The notes: generated by a model not told the origin, from the letters alone. Shown: positions 36,485 to 45,702, counted from the stretch's first letter. The stretch: 64,000 nucleotides of DNA from PCC-6802 sp943367755 (GCA_943367755.1 CALRKB020000001.1:252275-316274); one strand, 5' to 3'. Made by a program: numbers and translations.

Positions 36485-36653
36485 ATTTATGGTCTTGTCC
36501 TAATAAACTACAAATGAACTGAAAACTGTGAATTGGTGACTCTGGCTTGGCTATACCTGTAACGCAGCCAGGTTGTACTACATATAAAATCAGCAAATTG
36601 TTAATACCGACGGCAACAGCTCAAATTATTACTGTCAAAGCAAATTTCACTCG

Positions 36654-37544
36654 TCAGGTAATTCCAAGAATACCCATAACTGATTTCAACTTAGCTTCAA
36701 GCTCAGATGAACCTTGCACTAAAGGCAATCGCACCACACCTGTATCCAAACCAACTATCTTCAAAGCCAACTTCACTGGAATCGGGTTGGTGTTTAGAAA
36801 CAAAGCTTTAAAAAAAGGAAAAAGCTGAATATGTAACTGTGTCGCAAGTTGGGGGTTTCCATCAACGAAGGCTGTAATCATGGCCTGGATCTGCAAACCA
36901 ACCAGGTGGGAAGCAACGCTAATCACCCCTTTGGCCCCTACCGCCATCATGGGTAGAGTTAGCGAATCATCACCAGAATAAATAGCAAAATCTGCAGGTG
37001 TAATCGCACGTATCTGACTAGCTTGATCGAGATCGCCAGTTGCTTCTTTGATCGCCACAATATTAGGTATTTCAGCTAGTTGGGCGACTGTAGCTGGCTC
37101 AAGCTTACAACCAGTCCTGCTAGGAATATTATACAAGATTATTGGCAGTTCTGGGGCGGCATGGGCGATCGCATGGAAGTGTTGATACAGTCCTTCCTGT
37201 GGTGGTTTGTTGTAGTAGGGGGTAACTTGCAGCGTACCATCTAGCTTGAGGTAAGCAGCTTTTTGTGTAGCAGCGATCGCCTCAGAAGTAGAGTTTGAAC
37301 CAGTACCCGCAACAATCTTGGCTTTGCCAGCTACCGCTTGCTTAATCACCTGAAAAAGCTTGTATTCCTCATCCCATGTCAACGTGGGTGATTCCCCAGT
37401 AGTACCACAAATAACTAAGGTATTGGTGCCATGCTCGACTAAATGTACGGCGAGTTGTTCAGCTCTAGCATAATCGACTCCACCTTCCAAATTGAAAGGC
37501 GTGATCATCGCGGTCAATAAGCGACCAAAGTCAGTTCCACCCAT
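36654..37544 (-). CDS. dapA: 4-hydroxy-tetrahydrodipicolinate synthase
   Basis: Condenses pyruvate with aspartate semialdehyde in lysine and diaminopimelate synthesis. The 296-residue aldolase has GTTGESPTL near residue 45, the catalytic Tyr in ILYNIPSRTG near residue 137 and the Schiff-base Lys in VAIKEATGD near residue 165. It lies 38 bases after asd, which makes its substrate, and upstream of rnj. Confidence 0.96.
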   Translation of the reverse strand: MGGTDFGRLLTAMITPFNLEGGVDYARAEQLAVHLVEHGTNTLVICGTTGESPTLTWDEEYKLFQVIKQAVAGKAKIVAGTGSNSTSEAIAATQKAAYLKLDGTLQVTPYYNKPPQEGLYQHFHAIAHAAPELPIILYNIPSRTGCKLEPATVAQLAEIPNIVAIKEATGDLDQASQIRAITPADFAIYSGDDSLTLPMMAVGAKGVISVASHLVGLQIQAMITAFVDGNPQLATQLHIQLFPFFKALFLNTNPIPVKLALKIVGLDTGVVRLPLVQGSSELEAKLKSVMGILGIT

Positions 37545-37582
37545 AAACTATTAGGCTATATAAATGCAAAGATAGTAATGAT

Positions 37583-38599
37583 TTAAATTAGGTTCCGCTC
37601 AATTAGCAATTCAGCAATTTGTATGGCATTGAGAGCCGCTCCTTTGCGAATTTGGTCGCCGCACAACCATAAATCGAGTGCATGAGGATGGGAAATATCC
37701 TGGCGAATGCGTCCAACTAGAACCTCATCTTTTCCACTGGCCTCAATTGGCATGGGGAAATAGTTTTGGCTAAAATCCTCTACCAGTTTTACTCCTGGTG
37801 CCTGACTCAAAATTTGACGCGCTGTTTCTGAATCGAATGGCCGTTCGAATTCCAGATTAATTGCCTCGGAATGTGCACGCAGCACTGGTACGCGCACGCA
37901 TGTAGCAGAGATTCTTAACTCAGGGCAGTTAAAAATTTTGCGGGTTTCATTTACCATCTTCATCTCTTCCTCGCAGTAGGAATTTTCAGTCATCGGCGAG
38001 TTATGTAAGAAGAGGTTAAATGCTAGAGGATAGGGTAAAACATGGGCTTGAGGTTGCTCTTGATTCAGGATCGCCTGCGACTGCTGTTTCACTTCTTCCA
38101 TGGCTCTAGCACCGGCACCGCTAGCGGATTGGTATGTGGAAGCGATAATTCTTTTGACAGGGTTGACCTGATGTAAAGGCCAAACCGCTAGATTCATCAG
38201 AATCGTCGTGCAATTAGGGTTAGCAATGATGCCTTGATGGCTACTAACTGCATCAGGATTCACCTCAGGCACAACTAAGGGGACATCCGGCCGCATGCGA
38301 AAAGCACTGGAGTTATCGATCACTACTGCACCAGCTTTAGCTGCAACGGCTGCCCATTGCTTAGATATAGACCCCCCAGCCGAGGCCAGAACCACGTCAA
38401 TATTTTCAAATGAGTTGGCCTCTACTGCTTCTACTGTAAGAGTTTGACTGCCAAAATCTAGTTGCTTGCCTGCGGAGTTTTCTGAGGCAAGTAATTTTAG
38501 TTCAGCCAGCGGGAATTTCCTCTCCAGTAGCAGCGACATTAACTCTGTGCCAACTGCCCCAGTAGCGCCTAATATAGCCACTCTATAAGATTTTTCCAA
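37583..38599 (-). CDS. asd: Aspartate-semialdehyde dehydrogenase
   Basis: NADPH-dependent enzyme that reduces aspartyl phosphate to aspartate semialdehyde, feeding lysine, threonine and methionine synthesis. The 338-residue protein has the Rossmann start ILGATGAVG near residue 9 and the catalytic Cys in IANPNCTTI near residue 130. dapA follows 38 bases downstream. The upstream 250 bases to DUF3143 hold no recognised gene. Confidence 0.96.
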   Translation of the reverse strand: MEKSYRVAILGATGAVGTELMSLLLERKFPLAELKLLASENSAGKQLDFGSQTLTVEAVEANSFENIDVVLASAGGSISKQWAAVAAKAGAVVIDNSSAFRMRPDVPLVVPEVNPDAVSSHQGIIANPNCTTILMNLAVWPLHQVNPVKRIIASTYQSASGAGARAMEEVKQQSQAILNQEQPQAHVLPYPLAFNLFLHNSPMTENSYCEEEMKMVNETRKIFNCPELRISATCVRVPVLRAHSEAINLEFERPFDSETARQILSQAPGVKLVEDFSQNYFPMPIEASGKDEVLVGRIRQDISHPHALDLWLCGDQIRKGAALNAIQIAELLIERNLI

Positions 38600-38847
38600 T
38601 TAGCCTCCTAAGCGCTAAACGATAAAATGTACATATGTTTGTCCTTACTTCACTTCTAGGTATTTTGTCTGCTCACGTTCTAAATTTTGTCTTCTAATCT
38701 AGTCCTAAACATCCAGGAGACTACAGCATCACAAGACTTGATAAAGCTTTGGCAATTGTGCAGAGATTTTTTAAGGAAAAGAGCAATCTCGCTGCGCTAT
38801 GTACTTTGCCTAATTTACTGAATATATCACCATTATTCCAGATTTGT

Positions 38848-39120
38848 TTATGGGCCTGTAAAGATCGCATCCTCAATATCGCGACGACTGAGGGAGTAAG
38901 GAAAAACTCTTTGTATGTCTTTGTTTCCTGCGATCGCATTAATATAGCGCACTCTAATTTCCTCAATATCCATAGAAATCTCTGCTTCCCAGCCATTGCG
39001 GCGGACATACCAGCTAGATACATTGTTTTGATCTTGTTTACAACCCTGGTTTTGCAGCCAGGACTCGATCGCTGGTAGTGGGTGATTGTAAAGAGGTGTA
39101 TCAGACGATGGCAGGTGCAT
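38848..39120 (-). CDS. DUF3143 family protein
   Basis: Small 90-residue protein of a family restricted, to my knowledge, to cyanobacteria. Markers are an early DTPLYNHPLPAIESWL, a central MDIEEIRVRY and the C-terminal FPYSLSRRDIEDAIFTGP. Function is unknown. It follows the J-domain gene by 9 bases on the same strand, so the two are likely one transcript. An overlapping + strand frame is a shadow. Confidence 0.85.
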   Translation of the reverse strand: MHLPSSDTPLYNHPLPAIESWLQNQGCKQDQNNVSSWYVRRNGWEAEISMDIEEIRVRYINAIAGNKDIQRVFPYSLSRRDIEDAIFTGP

Positions 39121-39129
39121 AGGCTAGAT

Positions 39130-39621
39130 TTAAGGCGGAGAAAGTAGAGAAAAATTGGTAACGGATAGAGTACTTAGGCTTAAAGAAGCGGGTAAAAGGC
39201 GATCGCCTCGCACAACTGCAATTAAGATTACCAGAACTAGACAAGCTACAAAGGTAAGTGATAATAGGAACAGGGCAAAAACTTCGCCACTGGAGAGCGG
39301 GCGTTCGCTGGGAATGTCATCATCAGCATAGTGGCAATCAGGTTTGAGTGGATCGGTAGACTTTTGCTCTTGAAACACACTCAAGCGAGAAAACTCAATG
39401 CTGCGATCGTAGGCACTGCGACGCTCAGGGTTGCTAAGATTTGCGTATGCGTCATTAATTTCTCGAAACCGATTTACCGCTTCTGCCGTTGGCAGAGTTG
39501 TGGTATCGGGATGATAGAGCTTGCTTAACTCACGATAAGCTTGGCGAATCTGACGTTCATTTGCCCACGGAGTAAGTCCGAGTATGGCATAGTAACTTTT
39601 AGTGCGACCTGGCAAGGACAT
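39130..39621 (-). CDS. J-domain membrane protein
   Basis: Protein of 163 residues. An N-terminal J domain (about residues 8-70) contains the HPD motif in KLYHPDTTTL, needed to stimulate Hsp70. One transmembrane helix (about 110-135, FALFLLSLTFVACLVLVIL) is near the C-terminus. It lacks the Gly/Phe and zinc-finger regions of full DnaJ, so it is a specialised membrane-tethered co-chaperone. It is paired with DUF3143. Confidence 0.88.
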   Translation of the reverse strand: MSLPGRTKSYYAILGLTPWANERQIRQAYRELSKLYHPDTTTLPTAEAVNRFREINDAYANLSNPERRSAYDRSIEFSRLSVFQEQKSTDPLKPDCHYADDDIPSERPLSSGEVFALFLLSLTFVACLVLVILIAVVRGDRLLPASLSLSTLSVTNFSLLSPP

Positions 39622-39886
39622 ACTATCCAGAATTTTTTGTCAGCTTTTGTGCGGCAGATGATTTACACTTTAGCATCATTAGGCTTTGATTAGCTCCCAC
39701 TCAAGGATTAGAAAGCTCCAAAGCTCTACTCGCTAATAAAGGGCGATCCCGATCTAACCAAAGTCAGATCGAAATTAGATCCAAGTCGGAGAGTTTTGGA
39801 AATTCATCAGTATTTGGTTATTTCATTGCTAGACCATTCAATTAGACCATTTAGATCGTTAAAACTGTAGTGAAGTTGAGATTTTC

Positions 39887-40741
39887 ATGCCTTGGACTCG
39901 CATAATTAGCGCGATCGTTGCTATTCCTCTGGCATTAGCGGCGATCGCGTTTGGCGGATGGGCTTTTACAATTGGCTTAGCTGTGCTGATCTATCTAGGA
40001 CAGCAGGAGTACTTTGAGCTGGTGAGAGCAAAAGGCATGATTCCCGCCGGCAAAATGACTATGGCAGTCAGTCAAGTGCTTTTGCTAATTTCGCTAATAA
40101 AAGTAGATCTCGCCGATGCCGTCATGCCGATCGCCGGTACATTTATCTGCTTCTATCTGCTGTTTCAACCTAAATTTGCCACGATCGCTGATATTTCTGC
40201 TTCAATCCTGGGACTATTTTATGGAGGCTATTTGCCTAGCTACTGGATCAGGTTAAGAGAACTAGATCACAGCAATCTGTGGTTTACGCTCGATCGCGGC
40301 GGCATTTATGTACTGTTGGCATTTGGTTGTATTTGGGCATCGGATATTGGTTCTTACTCTATGGGCAAGCTAATTGGTCGCACGCGCCTTTCTGAGATTA
40401 GCCCCAAGAAAACTGTGGAGGGGGCAATATTTGGCCTTTTTAGTTGCATATCAGTTGCCACAATCGGCGCTTGGCGGATGGGTTGGCAACTATGGCCGTT
40501 AACAGGCATCACATTGGGACTATTAATTGGTGTGGCTAGCCTGCTAGGCGATCTGACCGAATCAATGATGAAACGGGATGCGGGGGTCAAGGACTCTGGC
40601 CAACTCATCCCTGGGCATGGCGGCATTCTAGATCGAGCGGATAGCTATGTATTTACGGCTCCGCTAGTGTATTACTTTATCATCCTTGTCCTACCCCATT
40701 TACCGACTGACCTATTGCAGAGATGGTGGCAAGGTGGCTAG
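39887..40741 (+). CDS. cdsA: Phosphatidate cytidylyltransferase
   Basis: Membrane enzyme that makes CDP-diacylglycerol from phosphatidate and CTP, the precursor for phosphatidylglycerol. The 284-residue protein has about seven to eight helices. It carries the signature DSGQLIPGHGGILDRADSY near residue 247, preceded by GDLTESMMKR. It supplies the kind of CDP-lipid used by CDP-alcohol phosphatidyltransferases, such as the one at 21217, though the two genes are unlinked. Confidence 0.95.
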   Translation: MPWTRIISAIVAIPLALAAIAFGGWAFTIGLAVLIYLGQQEYFELVRAKGMIPAGKMTMAVSQVLLLISLIKVDLADAVMPIAGTFICFYLLFQPKFATIADISASILGLFYGGYLPSYWIRLRELDHSNLWFTLDRGGIYVLLAFGCIWASDIGSYSMGKLIGRTRLSEISPKKTVEGAIFGLFSCISVATIGAWRMGWQLWPLTGITLGLLIGVASLLGDLTESMMKRDAGVKDSGQLIPGHGGILDRADSYVFTAPLVYYFIILVLPHLPTDLLQRWWQGG

Positions 40742-40765
40742 AAGAAGCTTAAGAAGCTTAAGTTT
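40741..40765. repeat. Short tandem repeat (AAGAAGCTT)
   Basis: Two direct copies of AAGAAGCTT followed by AAG, just after the cdsA stop. Each unit contains the palindrome AAGCTT. No function proposed. Confidence 0.5.
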
Positions 40766-40810
40766 CAGCTAAATTCTCCGACGTTCCTGAGTGTCTAGTG
40801 GTACACTACA

Positions 40811-41323
40811 ATGACAAAATTTGCAACTGGAGTTCGGCTGAGTATTATGTTGAACGCAAATAAGCATAGAGTCGGGGCGATTGGGGAAATTAAAGCAATT
40901 TGTGGACATATCAGCGGCATAGCGATATTTGGCAGTCTGGGAATTGCTGTTGTTACTACGGTTCCCTTGGGACAGCAACATAGTTTAGACGTTTTAGCAC
41001 AAGTTCCTGCTAATAATTCTGTAGAAACCAATCTTGCGCTTCCCCGTGCCGGTGATGCCGAACTGCTCCGAACTTCACCAGGAGAGCCTTTAGTGCCTAC
41101 TGTGGCAAGTCCTCTAACTTTTACAGACTCGCCCAGAGAATTGCCTTCCTCTAGATTGATTCCCATTACTTTCAGCATTGAGCCGATAACACCTGTAACT
41201 CCTTATATTCCAAATGCATCGCCGGTTAGTCCAGCCCGCGATGTTCCCGGAGCATTTGCCTCAGATCCTGTAACGGCATTCCCACTATACGACTCAAAAA
41301 CTGACAAAAAAACTGATAAATAG
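40811..41323 (+). CDS. Hypothetical secreted Pro-rich protein
   Basis: Up to 170 residues. A hydrophobic stretch (about residues 38-53, ISGIAIFGSLGIAVVTTV) followed by a small-residue site resembles a signal peptide or anchor. The remainder is low-complexity, rich in Pro, Ser, Thr and Val, ending in a DKKTDK tail. No domain is recognised. An alternative start is the ATG at 40847. A frame on the opposite strand (40795-41178) also stays open, but has less protein-like character. Coding status is moderate. Confidence 0.45.
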   Translation: MTKFATGVRLSIMLNANKHRVGAIGEIKAICGHISGIAIFGSLGIAVVTTVPLGQQHSLDVLAQVPANNSVETNLALPRAGDAELLRTSPGEPLVPTVASPLTFTDSPRELPSSRLIPITFSIEPITPVTPYIPNASPVSPARDVPGAFASDPVTAFPLYDSKTDKKTDK

Positions 41324-41405
41324 CCTGGTGTTCTGTCAAGAATTTTTTAATGAGTTGAAAACCCTCAAAAAATACACCCAAAAACTTCCTGGTTACTCAG
41401 CAACA

Positions 41406-41427
41406 GGGCACACACACAGGTGTGCCC
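41406..41427. repeat. Small hairpin repeat (GGGCACAC...GTGTGCCC)
   Basis: Perfect 8-bp stem with a 6-base loop (ACACAG), followed by CCTA. It has the same geometry and near-identical sequence to the hairpin at 53112-53133. Confidence 0.7.
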
Positions 41428-41745
41428 CTACTACGGATAACTACCAATCTGTGCAGGCTGACCTTACGTGTCTGCCCCCTTGTACGTAGAAGATGACCCT
41501 AATCGCAAAGACAACTGGGATTTTTCTGCATAACCATCAGTTTTTTGCAACTTATATTCAAATTTCCTATAGAAAGGGTAGTAGGTGATTGTACTTTGCA
41601 ATTAGATTAGTTAATGCAATAGCAGAAAAGATTAAATGATTGAAAACTCATGTATTTTTGAGACGGAAAAAATCTTCGAAACCATCTCTGGGTAGTCATT
41701 TCAGCTTTTGCATGTTGTGCGCATCACCTAAATTACCTCTCTAAA

Positions 41746-41774
41746 CCCCACTAATCAGTGGGGCTAGTTTTTTT
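41746..41774 (+). terminator. Orphan Rho-independent terminator
   Basis: CCCCACT (41746-41752) and AGTGGGG (41757-41763) form a perfect stem with a 4-base loop, followed by CTAG and seven T. The nearest upstream + strand gene ends more than 400 bases before, so it may end a small RNA. On the minus strand there is no T-run. Confidence 0.75.
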
Positions 41775-41941
41775 GCTCTTATTTTTACTTTATCTTCTCA
41801 AGAGCGATATGATGCGATCGCAGACTCAATCAATTGCTTGAATAACAGCCTGTATGTTTAATTCGGGCTTTATTCTAAGTCAGTGTGGTGTGATTCTGTT
41901 TTATGTAATTGAACTTGCGTTTTTTGAGAGGGTCACTATTA

Positions 41942-42241
41942 ATGGCAACTTACAAAGTTAGGCTGATTAACACAGCTGAAGGTCTCGATACAACTATCGA
42001 AGTGCCTGATGACGAATATATTCTTGATGTTGCTGAAGCTCAAGGAATAGATCTTCCCTACTCCTGCCGCGCCGGCGCTTGCTCCACTTGTGCGGGCAAG
42101 ATTGTTAAGGGTGAAGTCGATCAGTCTGACCAGTCGTTCTTGGATGACGAGCAAATCGAAGCAGGATATATCTTAACCTGTGTTGCTTATCCCCAGTCCG
42201 ATCTAGAAATTCTGACTCATCAAGAAGAGAACCTGTACTAA
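41942..42241 (+). CDS. petF: Plant-type [2Fe-2S] ferredoxin
   Basis: Photosynthetic electron carrier of 99 residues that takes electrons from photosystem I. The ligands Cys41, Cys46 and Cys49 (CRAGACSTCAG) and the fourth Cys in ILTCVAYP near residue 79 are all present, and the acidic character is typical. The open frame extends upstream, but the ATG at 41942 gives the canonical MATYKV start and is preceded by GAGAGG. A terminator follows 30 bases after the stop, so the gene is mono-cistronic. Confidence 0.96.
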   Translation: MATYKVRLINTAEGLDTTIEVPDDEYILDVAEAQGIDLPYSCRAGACSTCAGKIVKGEVDQSDQSFLDDEQIEAGYILTCVAYPQSDLEILTHQEENLY

Positions 42242-42271
42242 TAAATCAATAATCTTCAATTATGATGGTTG

Positions 42272-42308
42272 CTCCGACTTTATTTCTTATAGTCGGAGTT
42301 TTTGTTTT
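42272..42308 (+). terminator. Rho-independent terminator of ferredoxin
   Basis: Perfect 8-bp stem CTCCGACT/AGTCGGAG (42272-42279 with 42291-42298), 11-base loop, then TTTTTGTTTT. It lies 15 bases before the murJ start, so murJ must be read from within or past this region. Confidence 0.9.
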
Positions 42309-42323
42309 GGATGCATAAAAACC

Positions 42324-43961
42324 TTGTCTGAGCCAACTTCCGATCGCACAAAAAAAGCGGGTAAATCGCTACTCAATATTGCCGGCATTGTGGCGGTGGC
42401 GACCTTATTGAGTAAGGTATTTGGTCTGTTGCGGCAGATGGCGATCGCTGCTGCGTTTGGAGCTGGCCCTACCTATGATGCCTATAACTACGCCTATGTA
42501 GTGCCAGGATTCCTGCTCATTCTACTGGGGGGGATTAATGGCCCCTTTCACAGCGCAATTGTTAGCGTTATATCTAAGCGCAAACCAGAAGAAGCAGCAC
42601 CCTTAATCGAGACGGTTAATACTCTAGTCGGTATGCTGCTGTTGGTAGTTAGCGTACTCCTGTTTGTGTTTGCCACACCTTTGATCGATATCTATGCCCC
42701 CGGCTTAGGCCAAACTCCAGAGGGCTTGGTAACAAGAACTATTGCGATCGAACAATTTCGCATCATGGCTCCCATGGCACTGTTGGCGGGTTTGATTGGT
42801 ATTGGATTTGGCGCGCTCAATGCCGCTGACCATTTTTGGTTGCCTTCAATTAGTCCTTTACTATCCAGCGTCACCGTGATCGTTGGTATTGGTGGGATGG
42901 CGCTAGTTTTGCGCGATCGCATTTTTGAGCCTCAATACATGCTGTTAGGAGGGCAGGTTCTGGCCTACAGCACACTAGCAGGAGCGATCCTGCAGTGGTT
43001 GGCGCAGTTGCCAGCAATTGCAAAGTCAGGTCTTGGCGGGCTACGTTTGCGCTTTAACTTCAAGCAGCAAGGCGTCAAAGAGATTATGCAAATCCTGGGG
43101 CCGGCCACATTTTCTTCAGGCATGATGCAAATCAATGTTTATACGGACTTGTTCTTTGCTTCAACCATCCCTCAGGCGGCATCAGCGCTTAGCTATGCCA
43201 CATTGCTAGTGCAAACCCCTTTGGGGATTTTCTCTAATGTGATTTTGGTGCCACTATTACCGATGTTCTCGCGGCTCGCCGATCCCTCAGATTGGCCAGA
43301 ACTAAAGTTGCGAATTCGCCAGGGAATTATGCTGACAGCGGTGACAATGTTGCCATTGAGTGCGTTAATGATGGCGCTGGCATTGCCGATGGTGCGAGTT
43401 GCATACGAACGCGGTGCCTTTACCAAAGACACCTCGCAGTTTGTGGCATCTGTTTTGATTGCCTATAGTGTCGGTATGTTTGTCTATTTAGGGCGCGATG
43501 TTTTGGTGCGCGTATTTTATGCCCTCGGAGACGGTGATACGCCCTTCCGTATTAGCATCATCAATATTGGCATCAATGCCTTTCTCGATTACTTCCTGGT
43601 CAAACCCTTTGGTGCACCAGGATTGGTTCTAGCGACTGTAGGGGTCAATTTAATCTCTATGGGGGCGCTTTTGTGGTGCCTCAATCGCAAGTTACGTGGA
43701 CTGCCGTGGCAGGCGTGGGGCATACCTGTTTTGCAGTTAACCTTTGTCAGTGCGATCGCGGGTTGTGCCACTTGGGTGACGCTTAAGGGCAGTCAGTATA
43801 TTTTAGGTAGCGAAGGACTATTGGTAATTCTTTTCCAGCTTTGCCTCGCTGGGGCGGTTGGCCTGGTCTTGTTTGCTTTCCTAGTAGTGCGTCTTAATTT
43901 ACCTGAAGTGAGTACAGTTGTGGATCGCCTCCGGCAACGGTTCTTTCGATCGAAAGCGTAA
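42324..43961 (+). CDS. murJ: Lipid II flippase MurJ
   Basis: Polytopic MATE/MOP-type membrane protein of 545 residues with about 14 helices. It moves lipid II across the membrane for peptidoglycan synthesis. Family features: SLLNIAGIVAVATLLSKVFGLLRQ at the start (one Arg in RQMAIAAAFG), then DAYNYAYVVPGFL, and later YARDVLVRVFYALGDGDTPFR-like segment (LGRDVLVRVFYALGDG). The start is TTG. The ferredoxin terminator sits just upstream, leaving almost no room for a separate promoter. Confidence 0.94.
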   Translation: MSEPTSDRTKKAGKSLLNIAGIVAVATLLSKVFGLLRQMAIAAAFGAGPTYDAYNYAYVVPGFLLILLGGINGPFHSAIVSVISKRKPEEAAPLIETVNTLVGMLLLVVSVLLFVFATPLIDIYAPGLGQTPEGLVTRTIAIEQFRIMAPMALLAGLIGIGFGALNAADHFWLPSISPLLSSVTVIVGIGGMALVLRDRIFEPQYMLLGGQVLAYSTLAGAILQWLAQLPAIAKSGLGGLRLRFNFKQQGVKEIMQILGPATFSSGMMQINVYTDLFFASTIPQAASALSYATLLVQTPLGIFSNVILVPLLPMFSRLADPSDWPELKLRIRQGIMLTAVTMLPLSALMMALALPMVRVAYERGAFTKDTSQFVASVLIAYSVGMFVYLGRDVLVRVFYALGDGDTPFRISIINIGINAFLDYFLVKPFGAPGLVLATVGVNLISMGALLWCLNRKLRGLPWQAWGIPVLQLTFVSAIAGCATWVTLKGSQYILGSEGLLVILFQLCLAGAVGLVLFAFLVVRLNLPEVSTVVDRLRQRFFRSKA

Positions 43962-44099
43962 AATTAATTTTATTTTTGCTCAATATGTCAAAAATTAGGT
44001 ACCAAAAATTAGGGATTAGGGATTAGAATGAAGGCACAATTCCTTGTTGTATCTACGCTAGTAAGGTATCAGGCCACAAATTAAAGCAGATTAAAGCAG

Positions 44100-44708
44100 A
44101 TGAGTGACCCAACCCCCTATGAAAAACTAGGAATAGGAGAAGACGCCTCCTTTGAGGAGGTTCAACGCGCGCGCGATCGCATGTTGGGCGAACTTGAAGG
44201 CGACGAAATACTACAGGAGGCCATTGAAGCCGCCTACGATGCCGTGCTTATGGATCGCCTCAGAGCCAGGCAAGAAGGCAAAATTAAAGTGCCCGATCGC
44301 ATCCGCTTCCCCGAACGAGTAGTTGCCAATGTACCAACAGTGACGCAGGCTAGCCCTACTAAATCGGCATCAAACTGGTTATCTCGGCTGGTGGATAATC
44401 CATCACGCCAGGACGTTTTAGTTTCTTTAGGTGTTTTTGCTGGACTTGGAGTACTTAACTTTCTAATTCGCACAGCAACACCTACCTGGCTAGCACTCTC
44501 TTTGTTGTCAAGTATTTACTTCCTTAATCGTAAAGAAAATCGGTTTGGTCGTTCTGCCTTGCTAGCACTCATGGGGCTAGTCCTAGCCGTACTATGTGGC
44601 GTCATGTTTGAGCAGGTACGGATCATGGCATCACCGGATTTGCCCAGGAGCATTTCCGAGATTGTGATGTTTATTGTTATGTGGCTGGTTACTTGTTTTC
44701 TACGTTGA
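44100..44708 (+). CDS. CPP1-like family protein (J-like domain, membrane)
   Basis: Protein of 202 residues. An N-terminal J-like domain without the HPD motif begins DPTPYEKLGIGEDASFEEVQ (about residues 3-75). Three to four hydrophobic helices follow (about 110-200). It matches the cyanobacterial relatives of plant CPP1, a chaperone-like protein of protochlorophyllide oxidoreductase. A chlorophyll-related role here is family inference. Its last 20 bases overlap the convergent yraN gene. Confidence 0.88.
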   Translation: MSDPTPYEKLGIGEDASFEEVQRARDRMLGELEGDEILQEAIEAAYDAVLMDRLRARQEGKIKVPDRIRFPERVVANVPTVTQASPTKSASNWLSRLVDNPSRQDVLVSLGVFAGLGVLNFLIRTATPTWLALSLLSSIYFLNRKENRFGRSALLALMGLVLAVLCGVMFEQVRIMASPDLPRSISEIVMFIVMWLVTCFLR

Positions 44709-45090
44709 AACCTGCCTCGATGTAGTGTTGTAGGTGAAAGCACACATGTTGGGTATTCGTCTCATTTTTTTGGACGAGTGCTATATCAAAGCGACAATCA
44801 AGGTTAGCTAGATCGGGATGCTGCTTCAGAAACTCTAAAGCCGCGCGGCCAAGCTTTCTCTGCTTTTGTGTCGCGATCGCCAATAGGCCACCCTCATCCC
44901 AACTGTTACCACCTCTAGTTTTAACTTCTACAAAAATTAACCATGTGCGATCGCGAGCAACTATATCTAGTTCTCCCCAGCGGCAGCGCCATTGTGTCGC
45001 AACGATTTGCCACCCATTTGCTTTGAGCAATTCCACGACTAAATTCTCGCCAGCATTACCTGCTTGTTTATTTGAAGGCAGTTTTGACAA
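44689..45090 (-). CDS. YraN family protein (UPF0102)
   Basis: Protein of 133 residues with a restriction-endonuclease-like fold. Motifs are AGENLVVELLKANGWQIVA near the start, WRCRWGELDIVARD and LIFVEVKTRGG, giving the E-x-D-x-ExK-like active site. Function is unsettled; an intact nuclease motif is visible. Overlaps the 3' end of the CPP1-like gene by 20 bases on the opposite strand. Confidence 0.92.
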   Translation of the reverse strand: MSKLPSNKQAGNAGENLVVELLKANGWQIVATQWRCRWGELDIVARDRTWLIFVEVKTRGGNSWDEGGLLAIATQKQRKLGRAALEFLKQHPDLANLDCRFDIALVQKNETNTQHVCFHLQHYIEAGFNVENK

Positions 45091-45152
45091 GATTGCTCCT
45101 ACCGCGATGAATGAATGAATCCAACTTTAAGAAATTATTGGCTATTTAAATT

Positions 45153-45659
45153 ATGAAATTATTTACTAATACTTGGGCATCTAATTGGCGGCGACTCATA
45201 GCCACAATCGTTTGTTTGGTTGTGCTCACGCTTGGCAGCAACTTAGCCTTGGCCGAAACCTATGATAAGGAAATGCTAGAAGGAGCAGACTTTTCGGGCA
45301 AAGTTTTGCAAGGCTCTCAATTTAATAAAGCCGTCTTAAGAAATACTAAATTTGTCGGAGCCGATCTTAAGGGTGTCAGTCTATTTGGTGCCGATATGAC
45401 CGGTGCTGATTTTAGCAATGCCGATCTCAGGTATAGCACGCTTGATACTTCGCGTATGGATGAGACCAACCTCACCAATGCCATACTAGAGGGTGCATTT
45501 GCCTACGGTACATCTTTTAAAAAAGCCCAAATCACAGGTGCCGACTTTACTGATGTAGATTTGCGAGAAAATCAACGTCAGAAACTTTGTCAGGATGCTA
45601 GCGGTACTAATTCAGTGACAGGGCGGAAAACCCGCGACACCTTAGAGTGTGACGCCTAG
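45153..45659 (+). CDS. Pentapeptide-repeat protein, probably lumenal
   Basis: Protein of 168 residues. An N-terminal signal peptide (hydrophobic about residues 12-32, VCLVVLTLGSNLALAE with an ALA cleavage site) precedes at least seven pentapeptide repeats of the A(D/N)Lxx type (about 42-130). These form a right-handed quadrilateral beta-helix. Similar proteins occur in the thylakoid lumen of cyanobacteria and plants. Two Cys near the C-terminus (KLCQDA and LECDA) could form a disulfide. Precise function is unknown. Confidence 0.9.
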   Translation: MKLFTNTWASNWRRLIATIVCLVVLTLGSNLALAETYDKEMLEGADFSGKVLQGSQFNKAVLRNTKFVGADLKGVSLFGADMTGADFSNADLRYSTLDTSRMDETNLTNAILEGAFAYGTSFKKAQITGADFTDVDLRENQRQKLCQDASGTNSVTGRKTRDTLECDA

Positions 45660-45702
45660 TGTCCTGTTCTCCCCATTCGGTTCTCCCAAAGCGATCCCTA
45701 AT

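Larger units (their letters stand above)
41324..41941. other. 618-bp intergenic region upstream of ferredoxin
   Basis: Holds a GGGCACAC/GTGTGCCC hairpin repeat (41406-41427), a half-repeat near 41470, a strong orphan terminator (41746-41774) and the ferredoxin leader. No open frame with coding character is seen. The terminator belongs to no recognised gene, so an unannotated small RNA between about 41580 and 41774 is possible. Confidence 0.55.

Noticed and set aside
38749..39078. Open frame on + strand opposite DUF3143 (109 codons)
   Set aside because: The minus strand frame matches a known family; the + frame is its shadow.
40795..41178. Open frame on - strand opposite the Pro-rich hypothetical protein
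   Set aside because: No signal, domain or RBS; the + frame has a signal-like helix and a better layout.
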